Below, piece by piece: positions 22,793 to 31,643 of a DNA stretch of 31,967 nucleotides. The translations under genes were made by a program, and so were the position numbers. A model generated the notes under the pieces. It was not told where the DNA came from and did not search any database. It worked only from the letters and a program-made list of their open reading frames with translations. Position 1 is the stretch's first letter. Every line of letters starts with the position of its first letter. This DNA is from DAINBT01 sp036732785. GTDB taxonomy: Bacteria; Planctomycetota; Phycisphaerae; Sedimentisphaerales; SM23-30. The stretch lies in assembly GCA_964537505.1 (NCBI GenBank), contig CAZICK010000043.1, positions 1 to 31,967 on the forward strand. The letters run 5' to 3'.

Positions 22793-23392
22793 TTATGAGG
22801 CAGGTTCACCATCGATAATTTGCTTTAAGAGATGCAGGTCGCTAAAAGCTGTGGCATGTTGTCGAATCCAGTCATCGTCCCGGTTCCACCAACACAGATT
22901 CAACAGGAACGCGATGTCCTCATCGGTAAAACGTTTGCGGATGACACGGGCGGGGACGCCAGCGGCCACGGCATAGGGCGGTATGTCCTTGGTAACAACG
23001 GAACCGGCGCCAATGATAGCACCGTGGCCGATGGTAACACCGTCCATAATAATGCTATGTAATCCGATCAGGACATCATTGCCGATGGTCACGGGCAGAT
23101 ATTCCTGGAAACTTTCATCGATACGAAAACTAATCTCAGTGCTGGGCCGGGGAGAATAAAACGCCGGGGAAGTCGATACGTAGTTGCCGGTGGGATGACG
23201 GCCCATAGCGATATGCACACCCTGACTGACCGAACAAAAAGAGCCAATAGTGCATTGATGGATACAGGAATCGCGGCCGAAATAGGTGTGACGGCCGACG
23301 GTGCAGTCCTTAAGTTTGGTATGGTCGTAAACCACCACGCCGGCGCCGATCCGGCAGTTGCCCAGGATACGGGCGCCAGGCCCCAAAAGCAC
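22793..23392 (-). CDS. hexapeptide-repeat (LbH) acyltransferase, possibly 5'-truncated
   Basis: 199 residues, a left-handed beta-helix acyltransferase of the CatB/WbbJ-like group. Hexapeptide turns run from GPGARILGNCRIGAGVVVYD through VGRHTYFGRDSCIHQCTIGS to IGNDVLIGLHSIIMDGVTIG and the closing GAGSVVTKDIPPYAVAAGVP. The likely catalytic His lies in MGRHPTGN. It would transfer acetyl or a similar group to a sugar of the surface glycan. The GTG start at 23392 has no ribosome site. The frame stays open upstream for 20 codons that look like family sequence (RGARLIRRDSRHPNV) until a TAG, so the true start is missing or damaged. It lies 180 bases downstream of the glycosyltransferase and is the last gene of the cluster. 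Confidence 0.8.
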   Translation of the reverse strand: MLLGPGARILGNCRIGAGVVVYDHTKLKDCTVGRHTYFGRDSCIHQCTIGSFCSVSQGVHIAMGRHPTGNYVSTSPAFYSPRPSTEISFRIDESFQEYLPVTIGNDVLIGLHSIIMDGVTIGHGAIIGAGSVVTKDIPPYAVAAGVPARVIRKRFTDEDIAFLLNLCWWNRDDDWIRQHATAFSDLHLLKQIIDGEPAS

Positions 23393-23572
23393 ATTCGGAT
23401 GGCGGGAATCCCTGCGAATGAGTCGGGCGCCGCGGAACTCACGCTAAGGAGCAAGTACTCCTAAAAACACATCAGCCAATTTTCGAATCATACGGCTCAA
23501 TTATCCAACGGGTTGATGCTCACGGCTGGAGCAGGTAATTCTCTTAAAGTCGGACAACACATGGAACTTACT

Positions 23573-24835
23573 TTATGTCTCGCTCAATGAACTATAAAGT
23601 TTCTGATAACGTTTAGCTTGAATCTCAAGAGTATATTCTTGTTCTATTACCTTTCGCGCATTTGATCCCATCTGCTTACGTTCTTTCGGATGATATATCA
23701 TCCATTTTATCTGTTCAGCCAATTCCTCGGCATTCCTTGTTTGTGCCAAAAGACCTGTTTCTCCCGGCCTTACCATATCTGGTATCCCTCCAATATCAAA
23801 ACCAACAACAGGAGTTCCGCAGGCAAAAGACTCAAGAACCATATTTGGAAAATTGTCTTCCAAAGAAGGAAGAGCAAACATATCAGCTGCACTATAGCAA
23901 ACAGACAAAAGTAATTCATCCCGTATAGTTCCTAAGGAATAAACGGGAAACTCAACATCTTTCAAAAGAGTAGAAGGTCCGCCGCCGAAAATAATTAAAC
24001 CAATATTAAAATTACTAACTCTATTTCTAAGCAACATTAAAGCTTTTATTAAATAAGATGCGCCTTTCCTTGCGTTGGTCGTTGATTGTGCACCAAACAA
24101 GATAAGTATTTTATCTTTAGGTAAACCTAACAGCTCTCGTGAATATTGCTTCTCACGCTCTGCGAATGTATATGTTGACAGACCATTTGCAATAACATCA
24201 GCTTGAAACTTCCTAAATAATTGGCTCTGCCTGGCACAATCTTCCAACCACTTACTGGGTGTTACAACGTGAATCCTCTTTCCCTTATAGCATTTTTCTT
24301 TTCTATCCCAAATCCTTTTAGATAAATCGTTTGAGCTTGCCGATCCTAATTGGGGACATGAGTGACAGTTACACCTGTATTTAGTACAATCGCCTGCGTA
24401 ATGGCATCCTCCAGTAAATGGGTTCATATCATGTAAAGTCCAAACTATATGTTTGTTAATGACTTTTGGAAAGAACTCCATATAATCAACCATTCCCGCA
24501 ATCCAGTGCAAGTGAATAATATCAGCTTCTTTCACAAGTGTGTGTTTACTTATATCATAAACTGATCTGTCATCAGAAAACATTTCGAGACCATTTGGGC
24601 GAGTATCTCTGTAAGAATTGAATGCAGATGAAATCAACATGCGGCGACATTTCTTCCACTGGCGCACAAGAAAATTGTTATCCTCTCTGAACTCGACGAT
24701 GTCCGTATCCGACGAGAAGCTGTGCAAAACCAGCATCTTCGATTCCACGGCAATCGACCTTAGCCCAAGATGTAATCGCCGGGCGGCAGTACCCGCACCG
24801 CCGTAATCTTGCGCACATATATGTAGTATTTTCAT
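23573..24835 (-). CDS. glycosyltransferase family 4 (GT-B fold)
   Basis: 420 residues. The N-terminal Rossmann half begins MKILHICAQDYGGAGTAARR, a donor/acceptor glycine-rich loop, and contains the Cys-rich GGCHYAGDCTKYRCNCHSCP segment typical of a WcaC-like subgroup. The C-terminal half has LILFGAQSTTNARKGASYL, the nucleotide-sugar site SLEDNFPNMVLESFACGTPV (E-x7-E type) and GFDIGGIPDMVRPGETGLL. It should add a sugar from a nucleotide donor to the growing lipid-linked glycan at the cytoplasmic face of the inner membrane. Donor and linkage cannot be read from sequence. It is AT-rich like its neighbours and is 47 bases downstream of the radical SAM fusion gene. It is the only recognisable glycosyltransferase in the window, so others must lie upstream of the right edge or elsewhere. 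Confidence 0.92.
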   Translation of the reverse strand: MKILHICAQDYGGAGTAARRLHLGLRSIAVESKMLVLHSFSSDTDIVEFREDNNFLVRQWKKCRRMLISSAFNSYRDTRPNGLEMFSDDRSVYDISKHTLVKEADIIHLHWIAGMVDYMEFFPKVINKHIVWTLHDMNPFTGGCHYAGDCTKYRCNCHSCPQLGSASSNDLSKRIWDRKEKCYKGKRIHVVTPSKWLEDCARQSQLFRKFQADVIANGLSTYTFAEREKQYSRELLGLPKDKILILFGAQSTTNARKGASYLIKALMLLRNRVSNFNIGLIIFGGGPSTLLKDVEFPVYSLGTIRDELLLSVCYSAADMFALPSLEDNFPNMVLESFACGTPVVGFDIGGIPDMVRPGETGLLAQTRNAEELAEQIKWMIYHPKERKQMGSNARKVIEQEYTLEIQAKRYQKLYSSLSET

Positions 24836-24882
24836 ACTATTTTGGCTTTATTCAAGTGATTAATATGCAACACCGTCACGAA

Positions 24883-27147
24883 CTATTGAGCGTTAAGGCT
24901 ATCGGCAACTTTCGATTTTCTTAGAATCGAACGCCATCTCCCCTTTGCTACGTCTCCTGCAGAAACCATTCGGTCAAGGCGGCCATGATCCGCCATGTAA
25001 CCAAATATTTTGCTTCCCTGGGTATAGTCGATTGCGAAAAAAGGGACATCTAAAGTATTGGCAAATATCACAGAGTGAAATCGCATACATAAAGACAGCG
25101 TCCCCTCTTGCATAGAAGCCAGGATTTCCTGAACCGAAAAAGGAGCCAACTCTACGACAGGATTCAAGGTTGATAAATAAGTCCGTGCAAAACGGCGATT
25201 AAAATCGCGATCATCATTACCGATACAAAAGTGATGCATAGCTAATAATCGGGGGCGAATATCCAATTGAACACAAACTTCATGAATCCATTCCCCCAGT
25301 TGCTCCTGAAACTGCGCCTTCGTTTCCTCAAATTCCCTGTCTGTCAAACATCCTCGGTACTCTGTAGTCCAGTCTCGTAGATATAAATTCAGAAAAGGGG
25401 CTCTTTCGGAAGTGAGATGTTGACTCATCCATCTGTTGGCAAATCGAACTGCGGGGTCTCCGCTGTTTATGATGTCGTCACGCCCTATCATACACTTTGC
25501 CCAAGCTACCGAAGCAGAATCACGAAGTTCAATAGTATCTGCTAAACGCAAAATAAACTTAACTGCATCCTGATATTTCTGACCGTGACCCAGGGGACCA
25601 ATCCCACAACCCTCTATTCGTGTGTTATGCCCCGCTTTCTTAGCTCTCATAAAAGCCCATAACACTACTCCCAACTGCTCCAGATGCATCAATGGGCCTC
25701 CGCCCATTATGATCTCATCCACTATGCTCGTATGATGCCAAAACGTGGCACTATAGGTTGGGATGACTTCTACATCGGTATGTCCAAGTTCTCGCACTGT
25801 CCACTGTGAAAGATATGGGTTCAAACTAGCAAGCACAACTCGAGAACCAGGATGTTTCTCTCGAATCTGATAGATAATCTCCCCCAAGATAGCCTTGTCT
25901 CCAGCCGTTTCAGTGCCATACCACCCAATAATCAGAAATTTGTGCGGTTCGTAGTTGCGATGAAAACCAGATCGTGAAAACTCATTGTTCTTGGCCTTGG
26001 CCAAAGCCTTGTCAAGCGACAAAAGCCGCCGCCAGCTTCTATCCTTTATGCCGGCCCGCAGTTCACTGATTGTTTCGTCAGCGTGATAATCATGAATACA
26101 GTTACAACAATCATTCTCTATAATCGCCTTTCGCTTCCCGATATTCCTCCAATAAAGCCCACGAGCCGATTCCTCTAAACAACTGCCGAGGACTGGAGAG
26201 CGGGGAGCACAATACAAGAGGTGTCCCCTACAATCAAGCGTGACCGCTGTGCTTTGCCAATGACACTTGGTTGACCGTTCAGCTCCTTCTAATAACATCC
26301 GTCGAATACTACGATATGTGCGTTTGATTTTCGCAGACTTCTCATAGCTATACTCCAGCTTCGCAAAAAACAACCCTATATGATAGGCCTCATGCTCGCT
26401 AAAGTTGCGAATAAACTCCGATTGGTCCTCATTATGTAATCTTCGAATGAATTCAGCTACCCGGAAGCGGCCATATACACCTTCACTCCGGCAGAAATCC
26501 AGAACCTCATCCACATGCCAGACATTATCTTTCGTAATGGTGCAGCCAATTGAAATGAGAATATCTGTCTCATCTCGAAAGTAGTGGATAACCTTAACTG
26601 CATTCTCAAAATTCCCTTCATATCCCCTGATACGATCATGAACCTCTCCAATGCCGTCCAGTGAGACCATAACATTAAAGGGCACGCCGGCCCCCCGACA
26701 TATCTTTGCAGACGCTAGAATCCTGGCAATGACATCGTCCTTGCGAATAGCGTTGGTAATAATCCCTGTACCATGCAGGAGAGGATGCTTCTGTATTAAG
26801 ACGCGATATATCTCTGGTAGATCTCCGCGCAAAGTCGGCTCGCCTCCGCTAACTCCCACGTACCGCAAATTGCTAAACAAGGGATCACTAAGGATTAACG
26901 ATAGCTCATCTGGGGTGAATTCCTTGTCTCGTTTCTGTTTCCAGACAGAACACATCTGACAACGCGAGTTGCATATATCATTAACCAGCAAATTGAGCAC
27001 AGTCGGTTTCAAAGGAAAAACTTGGCCGAGTATATTCACCCTAACGTCGTCATAGGCAAGCAGTCCCAGGGAATAAGCCTTACGTGCCAGATTTAGCTGG
27101 TGTTCGGTTAGAGCTGATTTGACAGTTTGCTTAATGAGGTTGTACAT
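24883..27147 (-). CDS. radical SAM - polysaccharide pyruvyltransferase fusion
   Basis: 754 residues in one uninterrupted frame. Residues 1-45 are a helical leader shared with the next gene upstream. Residues 50-290 are a radical SAM enzyme: C59-x3-C63-x2-C66 in NDICNSRCQMCSVW binds the 4Fe-4S cluster, and SGGEPTLRGDL and SLDGIGEVHDRIRG are the SAM and barrel motifs. Residues 295-352 are a cysteine-rich SPASM-like region (C295, C306, C313, C323, C347, C348, C350). Residues 403-754 match polysaccharide pyruvyltransferase (CsaB-like): LIIGWYGTETAGDKAILGEI, IIMGGGPLMH, and LCMRFHSVIFANTLDVPF near the end. Pyruvyltransferases add a ketal-linked pyruvate from PEP to a sugar. The radical SAM substrate is unknown. 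The fusion suggests two consecutive steps on one glycan. Confidence 0.88.
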   Translation of the reverse strand: MYNLIKQTVKSALTEHQLNLARKAYSLGLLAYDDVRVNILGQVFPLKPTVLNLLVNDICNSRCQMCSVWKQKRDKEFTPDELSLILSDPLFSNLRYVGVSGGEPTLRGDLPEIYRVLIQKHPLLHGTGIITNAIRKDDVIARILASAKICRGAGVPFNVMVSLDGIGEVHDRIRGYEGNFENAVKVIHYFRDETDILISIGCTITKDNVWHVDEVLDFCRSEGVYGRFRVAEFIRRLHNEDQSEFIRNFSEHEAYHIGLFFAKLEYSYEKSAKIKRTYRSIRRMLLEGAERSTKCHWQSTAVTLDCRGHLLYCAPRSPVLGSCLEESARGLYWRNIGKRKAIIENDCCNCIHDYHADETISELRAGIKDRSWRRLLSLDKALAKAKNNEFSRSGFHRNYEPHKFLIIGWYGTETAGDKAILGEIIYQIREKHPGSRVVLASLNPYLSQWTVRELGHTDVEVIPTYSATFWHHTSIVDEIIMGGGPLMHLEQLGVVLWAFMRAKKAGHNTRIEGCGIGPLGHGQKYQDAVKFILRLADTIELRDSASVAWAKCMIGRDDIINSGDPAVRFANRWMSQHLTSERAPFLNLYLRDWTTEYRGCLTDREFEETKAQFQEQLGEWIHEVCVQLDIRPRLLAMHHFCIGNDDRDFNRRFARTYLSTLNPVVELAPFSVQEILASMQEGTLSLCMRFHSVIFANTLDVPFFAIDYTQGSKIFGYMADHGRLDRMVSAGDVAKGRWRSILRKSKVADSLNAQ

Positions 27148-27204
27148 ACATATACTTATCTGATTTTAGGTTCTCATCCAATAAAGTTGGTCGATTTTGC
27201 CTTA

Positions 27205-28050
27205 TTAACCGAGTGGTTTCGTTGCTATCCAACACAGATTTGCAGGGGTTCTATGTTTATTGCCCAGAATTTTGTCTAGAATCATACCAGTTACATTCAT
27301 CAAGCCAACGATTGGAGAGAGCAGCAATGCCTTGGACGTCGAGAATTCCTGAGGTTCACCTTCTTTTCTGTAGGTTAGCATCCAATCCATCGCAATCATC
27401 AAAACCGCTGTCGAGTAGACTCCCGAATTGCCTTCAACACTTATATCCGAGAATCCAGCATCTTCTAGTAATTGCTTTAGCCCTAAATCTGTATAGCGAC
27501 GAAAATCATGCGGCTCTAAATGCACGGGACACACATGGGGAACTGACCCAACGCACTTACCGCCAGATTTCAATATGCGGTACAGTTCACTAACTGTCAT
27601 TAAAGGATCTACAACATGTTCAAGTACCTGATTACACAATACAATATCTGCTGTAGAGTCCCTTAATGGAATGTTTTCGGCAAAGCCTGGAATCTGTTCA
27701 ATTCGCCTTGTCTCATTTTTTGGTAAACTTTCAGAGACATCGATAGCAATATATCTAGATACATTCTCAGAAAAATAGTCGTAGTATGGACTTCGACCTG
27801 CTCCAATATCAGCGACAATATATTCACTTCCTGAAAGATTTTTCTTAATCTTCAATAGAAAGCTGTTAATATGGGTGACATTATGATAATTGAATGAAAA
27901 GATCGTATTTTTCGGATGTACGCCTAGAATGAGATTGCAAACCTTCTGATAAGTTGGCAACCTCATGGAATAAATCCTGCGGGCCAAGTCTAGTTGCCGG
28001 TTGGTTAGGGTTGATATGATAGTTTGCTTAATAAAATCTATCGAGGGCAT
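27205..28050 (-). CDS. class I SAM-dependent methyltransferase
   Basis: 281 residues from ATG 28050; a TTG six codons earlier lies within the preceding gene's last codons and is less likely. After a helical N-terminus (about 1-45) shared with the radical SAM fusion, the Methyltransf_11 fold begins at YIVADIGAGRSPYYDYF (motif I), with VSRYIAIDVSES (motif II) and ADIVLCNQVLEHVVDPLMTV, then SELYRILKSGGKCVGSVPHV (motifs III-IV). VHLEPHDFRRYTDLGLKQLL is typical of the FkbM/UbiE-like carbohydrate-cluster methyltransferases. It probably methylates a sugar or lipid-linked intermediate. Only two bases separate it from the stop of the acyltransferase gene upstream, so it is tightly co-transcribed. Confidence 0.87.
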   Translation of the reverse strand: MPSIDFIKQTIISTLTNRQLDLARRIYSMRLPTYQKVCNLILGVHPKNTIFSFNYHNVTHINSFLLKIKKNLSGSEYIVADIGAGRSPYYDYFSENVSRYIAIDVSESLPKNETRRIEQIPGFAENIPLRDSTADIVLCNQVLEHVVDPLMTVSELYRILKSGGKCVGSVPHVCPVHLEPHDFRRYTDLGLKQLLEDAGFSDISVEGNSGVYSTAVLMIAMDWMLTYRKEGEPQEFSTSKALLLSPIVGLMNVTGMILDKILGNKHRTPANLCWIATKPLG

Positions 28051-28052
28051 GC

Positions 28053-28610
28053 TTAATATTGGTTCCAATCAAAAGGTTGCCAGAGTTCTATATTCGTTCG
28101 ATCTATATCTCGAATTTTTCTGGCGCACACACCCCCTACCGTACAGCCACTAGGGATATCTTTCACCACTATGCTGCCAGCGCCAATCACAACATCATCC
28201 CCAATGGTAACACCAGCGAGTATTGTCACATTCATTCCACACCAGACGCGAGAACCAATATTTATTTCCTTTCCTTGAGGGGTCATTGTGACAGGATCAT
28301 GTGTACCAGAATTTAAGGTTATTCCGCCTGCTGTGATAAAATCATCTCCTATCCTTATGGGAGCATAATTCCAAATACGAGCAAAACTACCTATAGCACA
28401 GCGATTTCCTAGTGATAGATTGCCCCGATTTCTTATGTAGATTTGATGCCCCATGTAAAAATGCCCTGCAAATTCCGTCTGCATAAATCTCAAATAACGT
28501 GCTCTCCATTTTTGTGGTTTACCAGGGATGGAGAATCGAAACTCTAGGTCTGAGAGGATTTCCAAGATAATCTTGGTACTTTGAAATATTGTGTTATGGA
28601 GATAGAACAT
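28053..28610 (-). CDS. hexapeptide-repeat acetyltransferase (WcaF/maltose-acetyltransferase-like)
   Basis: 185 residues with ATG 28610. The left-handed beta-helix runs from about residue 55: YIRNRGNLSLGNRCAIGSFA, IRIGDDFITAGGITLNSGTH (H is the probable catalytic base), INIGSRVWCGMNVTILAGVT, IGDDVVIGAGSIVVKDIPSG and GGVCARKIR. The closing GAGSVV-KDIP pattern is the family hallmark. It is expected to be a trimeric, cytoplasmic acetyl-CoA-dependent O- or N-acetyltransferase decorating a sugar of the glycan. It resembles the acyltransferase at 22793-23392 only in fold. It is 40 bases downstream of the TylF-like gene. No strong ribosome-binding site is seen. Confidence 0.88.
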   Translation of the reverse strand: MFYLHNTIFQSTKIILEILSDLEFRFSIPGKPQKWRARYLRFMQTEFAGHFYMGHQIYIRNRGNLSLGNRCAIGSFARIWNYAPIRIGDDFITAGGITLNSGTHDPVTMTPQGKEINIGSRVWCGMNVTILAGVTIGDDVVIGAGSIVVKDIPSGCTVGGVCARKIRDIDRTNIELWQPFDWNQY

Positions 28611-28650
28611 GATAAAGTTGACTTGGGCTTGTTGCTAATATATTCTTCTT

Positions 28651-29421
28651 TTAGAGTTTGATGCCGATTCGACCGGTGTAATCAATTCTGCTAAGAAAGA
28701 TTTTAATATTGTTTTGCTGCATGTACTCGTTTGTCGCTTTCCTTGCTCCAGCCCATTCCCCATAATCGTCAATAATAATTACGCCACCTTTAGACAAACG
28801 AGGAAACAGATGGATAAGCTCATGCCGAGTCGATTCATACCAATCTGTATCAAGCCGCAAAAGAGAAATAGTCTGTGGAGCTTTATCGGGCAAGGTATCC
28901 TCTACTCTACCCTTTACGAATTGGAGTTTTTCGTGGTCATATTCAACACTGTATAAGCGATTCTTGACTTCTTCTATCGGTGAATATACCCACTTCCCGT
29001 TGTTTTTCTGTTTTTCTCTGTAAATATCTAGAGCAACTCTATTTCCTAAAGCGACATCGTGTTCACTAGGCCCTGTCATCCCCTCGAATGTGTCAAATAG
29101 GTAAAGATGGCGAGATGTATCTCCAAGCTCTAGTAAGGTTAGCATAGCAGCCATAATGCTTCCACCTTTCCAAACGCCACATTCAACAATGTCTCCTGGG
29201 ATTTGGTGAGAAACAACATATCTGACTGCGGCACAAAGTGAATAGATCCTTTCTGGAGATGTTGCGGTGAATGGTCGAACCTTATTAATCAAGTTAATAT
29301 CTTGATCACTAAAGTCTATTGGGTAATCCATCTGTTTATGGTCTGACGAACATCTCACGATATCGAAGCCAATTCTTCGACAGATATCTCTGACCAAGGT
29401 AATCAAAATATTTTTTCTCAT
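28651..29421 (-). CDS. TylF/MycF-type (macrocin O-methyltransferase-like) methyltransferase
   Basis: 256 residues. GDIVECGVWKGGSIMAAMLT is SAM motif I of the TylF family. LYLFDTFEGMTGPSEHD and the metal/substrate sequences LRLDTDWYESTRHELIHLFP and GGVIIIDDYGEWAGARKATN are the family signature. Members methylate sugar hydroxyls in antibiotics and in surface polysaccharides, using Mg2+. In a glycan-export cluster it may cap or decorate the O-polysaccharide; methyl caps are a known chain-length signal read by Wzt-type transporters. ATG 29421 overlaps the wzt stop (ATGA at 29418-29421), which supports coupled translation and a functional link. Confidence 0.9.
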   Translation of the reverse strand: MRKNILITLVRDICRRIGFDIVRCSSDHKQMDYPIDFSDQDINLINKVRPFTATSPERIYSLCAAVRYVVSHQIPGDIVECGVWKGGSIMAAMLTLLELGDTSRHLYLFDTFEGMTGPSEHDVALGNRVALDIYREKQKNNGKWVYSPIEEVKNRLYSVEYDHEKLQFVKGRVEDTLPDKAPQTISLLRLDTDWYESTRHELIHLFPRLSKGGVIIIDDYGEWAGARKATNEYMQQNNIKIFLSRIDYTGRIGIKL

Positions 29422-30722
29422 ATCTTTGCCTGTGGATCCAAAAATGTTCCCGAGAGTGAATCAGAGCAGTAATGCAAATGCCATTTGCAATCAGCAAATA
29501 CACAACCATAACCTAAACCTTCGAATGCAGCAAACTCGCTGCCCATGTCTATAACTGTAAATCTACAAACTTGATCTAATCTTTCAATAACCTGTGGTTT
29601 TGGTACATAAATGGTGACGATAAAGGAATAGGTACCTGGCGCTAAAAATGGCGATGGTATAAGTATTGTTGCTTGCCAGTTTATTGGCGTTTCTTGAGAA
29701 GATACCTCAAGAATATTCCGTGTAGTTAAAATTCGCCTATTTTGTTGATCTTGAACTGCTACAAATATTTGATAATCTTCAGAGCACTTGTTAATCTTAC
29801 CTCTAATACTTAGGCAAATCGGCTCTCGATGGCTAAATTCTGAAGTGAATACATCTGATTGATTGACTGTGCTACATTCTGTGATATAAATTGGTCTGTC
29901 GTTATCTACTATATCTTCTTTAATGAACTGATTGTTCTGTGAATAGTTAACCTCTTTGAGGTAAGTGGAGATGATTCCTTCGGTTTCTCCTTGCTTTATC
30001 AAGCATCCTTCGCTAAGAATCAAGGCCCGATTACAAAGTTGGGCAATCATTCCCATTTGATGACTGATGAATAAAACCGTTCTTCCACTTTTACCAATCT
30101 CTCCCATTTTCCCCAGGCACTTCTTCTGGAAGGCGGCATCGCCGACGGCCAGCACCTCATCTACGATCAGAATCTCCGGATCCAGATGGGCCGCCACCGC
30201 AAATCCCAAACGCACATACATACCGCTCGAATAACGCTTAACCGGCGTATCGAGAAACTTCTCCACCTCAGCAAAAGCTACAATCTCATCGAATTTTCGT
30301 TTGATCTCCTGCCGCGTCATACCCAAAATGGCGCCGTTGAGAAAAATGTTCTCCCGCCCGGTCAGTTCCGGATGAAAGCCCGTTCCTACTTCCAGCAGAC
30401 TGGCAATGCGACCCTTGATATGTATTCTGCCGGTGGTAGGTTCGGTAATCCGGCTGAGAATCTTCAGCAAAGTCGATTTGCCCGCACCGTTGCGGCCAAT
30501 GATGCCCAAACAGTCTCCCTGCTGAACTTGAAAATTCACATCCTTCAAAGCCCAGAATTCTTCCAGTTCTACCGTTTCACGATTGACCGAAAGCGGATGA
30601 CGCAAACGTTGCCAGAGGCTTCTGCCGGTATGAGCCAGCGTATCGCGCAGCGTCTGATATGAACCCTGTCTTTGATGACCGATGATATATTTCTTCGACA
30701 GATTGCTTACTTCGATAACCAC
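29418..30722 (-). CDS. wzt: polysaccharide ABC transporter ATPase with carbohydrate-binding domain
   Basis: 434 residues. The N-terminal ABC ATPase (about 1-245) has Walker A GIIGRNGAGKST, Q-loop region, signature YSSGMYVRLGFA, Walker B ILIVDEVLAVGD and the H-loop VLFISHQ. The HPELTGRENIFLNGAILGM stretch is typical of Wzt/TagH ATPases for O-antigen or teichoic-acid-like polymers. Residues about 265-420 form a beta-sandwich Wzt_C domain (SIRGKINKCSEDYQIFVAVQ, LAPGTYSFIVTIYVP) that in known systems binds the capped non-reducing end of the glycan. It powers export of an undecaprenyl-linked polysaccharide across the inner membrane with the permease next door. Base composition looks GC-richer over the ATPase half (30100-30722) than over the binding half, suggesting separate histories. 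Confidence 0.95.
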   Translation of the reverse strand: MVIEVSNLSKKYIIGHQRQGSYQTLRDTLAHTGRSLWQRLRHPLSVNRETVELEEFWALKDVNFQVQQGDCLGIIGRNGAGKSTLLKILSRITEPTTGRIHIKGRIASLLEVGTGFHPELTGRENIFLNGAILGMTRQEIKRKFDEIVAFAEVEKFLDTPVKRYSSGMYVRLGFAVAAHLDPEILIVDEVLAVGDAAFQKKCLGKMGEIGKSGRTVLFISHQMGMIAQLCNRALILSEGCLIKQGETEGIISTYLKEVNYSQNNQFIKEDIVDNDRPIYITECSTVNQSDVFTSEFSHREPICLSIRGKINKCSEDYQIFVAVQDQQNRRILTTRNILEVSSQETPINWQATILIPSPFLAPGTYSFIVTIYVPKPQVIERLDQVCRFTVIDMGSEFAAFEGLGYGCVFADCKWHLHYCSDSLSGTFLDPQAKI

Positions 30723-30732
30723 TTGTATATGC

Positions 30733-31548
30733 TCAAATTATGTCTGCGAATTTATGTTCGGTTTTCGTGAAAAACCACGCTCCACTGACAAATAGTAACA
30801 TGCCAAGACCCATAGAAAGCAGGAATCCCGGCAGATAAAGATCGATTTCTTCTCCCAGCATCGCCCAGCGGAAACCGTCAATAACTCCCACCATAGGGTT
30901 AATACAGTAGAGCAACCTCCATTTCTCCGGCACTACGCTACTGCTGAACCCCACGGGTGATATGTACAAACCGAATTGTACAATAAATGGTACAATGTGC
31001 TTGAAATCCCGATATTTGACGTTTAGAGCCGTTATCCAATACCCTGCCCCCAGTGAGGTCATCGCCGCAAGCAGCAATAAAAGCGGCAGAACCACAATTT
31101 TCCCGTCAGGCCAAACGCCATACCAGAGCATCAAACCCATGAAAATCACTAAAGAGATCAAAAAATCGACCAGGCTAACCACCATAGCAGTACTGGGAAT
31201 GATGATACGTGGGAAATAGACCTTGGTGATCATGTTTGTGTTGGAAATCAGCGAGATACCGCTGGCGCTGAGGGTGTTGCTAAAGAACTGCCAAGGCAGC
31301 ATGGCTGCGAAAACCAGGATCGGATAGGGCAAATCGGATGGTAGCTTGGCGATTCGGCCGAATACTATGCTTAAAACGATCATCGTCAGTAAAGGCCGAA
31401 TTATGGTCCAGGCGATACCAATAACGGTCTGCTTGTATCGTACTACAATGTCCCGCCAGGCGAGGAAGAAGAAAAGCTCACGATAATCCCAAAGCTCTTT
31501 CCAGAAACGACTTACATTGCGATTTGGCTCGATAATAATTTCGTTCAT
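30733..31548 (-). CDS. wzm: polysaccharide ABC transporter permease (ABC-2 type)
   Basis: 271 residues with six membrane segments (about 35-55, 65-90, 115-140, 147-168, 178-200 and 235-258). The N-terminal amphipathic FWKELWDYRELFFFLAWRDI, followed by VRYKQTVIGIAWTIIRPLL, and the later NVKYRDFKHIVPFIVQFGLY with ISPVGF are the hallmark of Wzm/TagG/KpsM-like exporters. It forms the channel for the polymer energised by Wzt, ten bases downstream. ATG 31548 is the first start in the window's right-hand cluster, with a candidate promoter about 95 bases upstream. This suggests the export genes lead the operon and that glycan synthesis genes follow. Confidence 0.95.
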   Translation of the reverse strand: MNEIIIEPNRNVSRFWKELWDYRELFFFLAWRDIVVRYKQTVIGIAWTIIRPLLTMIVLSIVFGRIAKLPSDLPYPILVFAAMLPWQFFSNTLSASGISLISNTNMITKVYFPRIIIPSTAMVVSLVDFLISLVIFMGLMLWYGVWPDGKIVVLPLLLLLAAMTSLGAGYWITALNVKYRDFKHIVPFIVQFGLYISPVGFSSSVVPEKWRLLYCINPMVGVIDGFRWAMLGEEIDLYLPGFLLSMGLGMLLFVSGAWFFTKTEHKFADII

Positions 31549-31643
31549 CTACAACCCGCTTATCGTTAATCTGTCCGGCTGGACAGACTCCGTCCCCGTG
31601 GGAGGCATCATGATTATTGATGTAAACCTTTTAATTGCAGAGT

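Noticed and set aside
22608..22976. 122-codon + strand frame near tRNA-Leu
   Set aside because: It overlaps the acyltransferase gene on the opposite strand, lacks a ribosome-binding site and has no recognisable domain.
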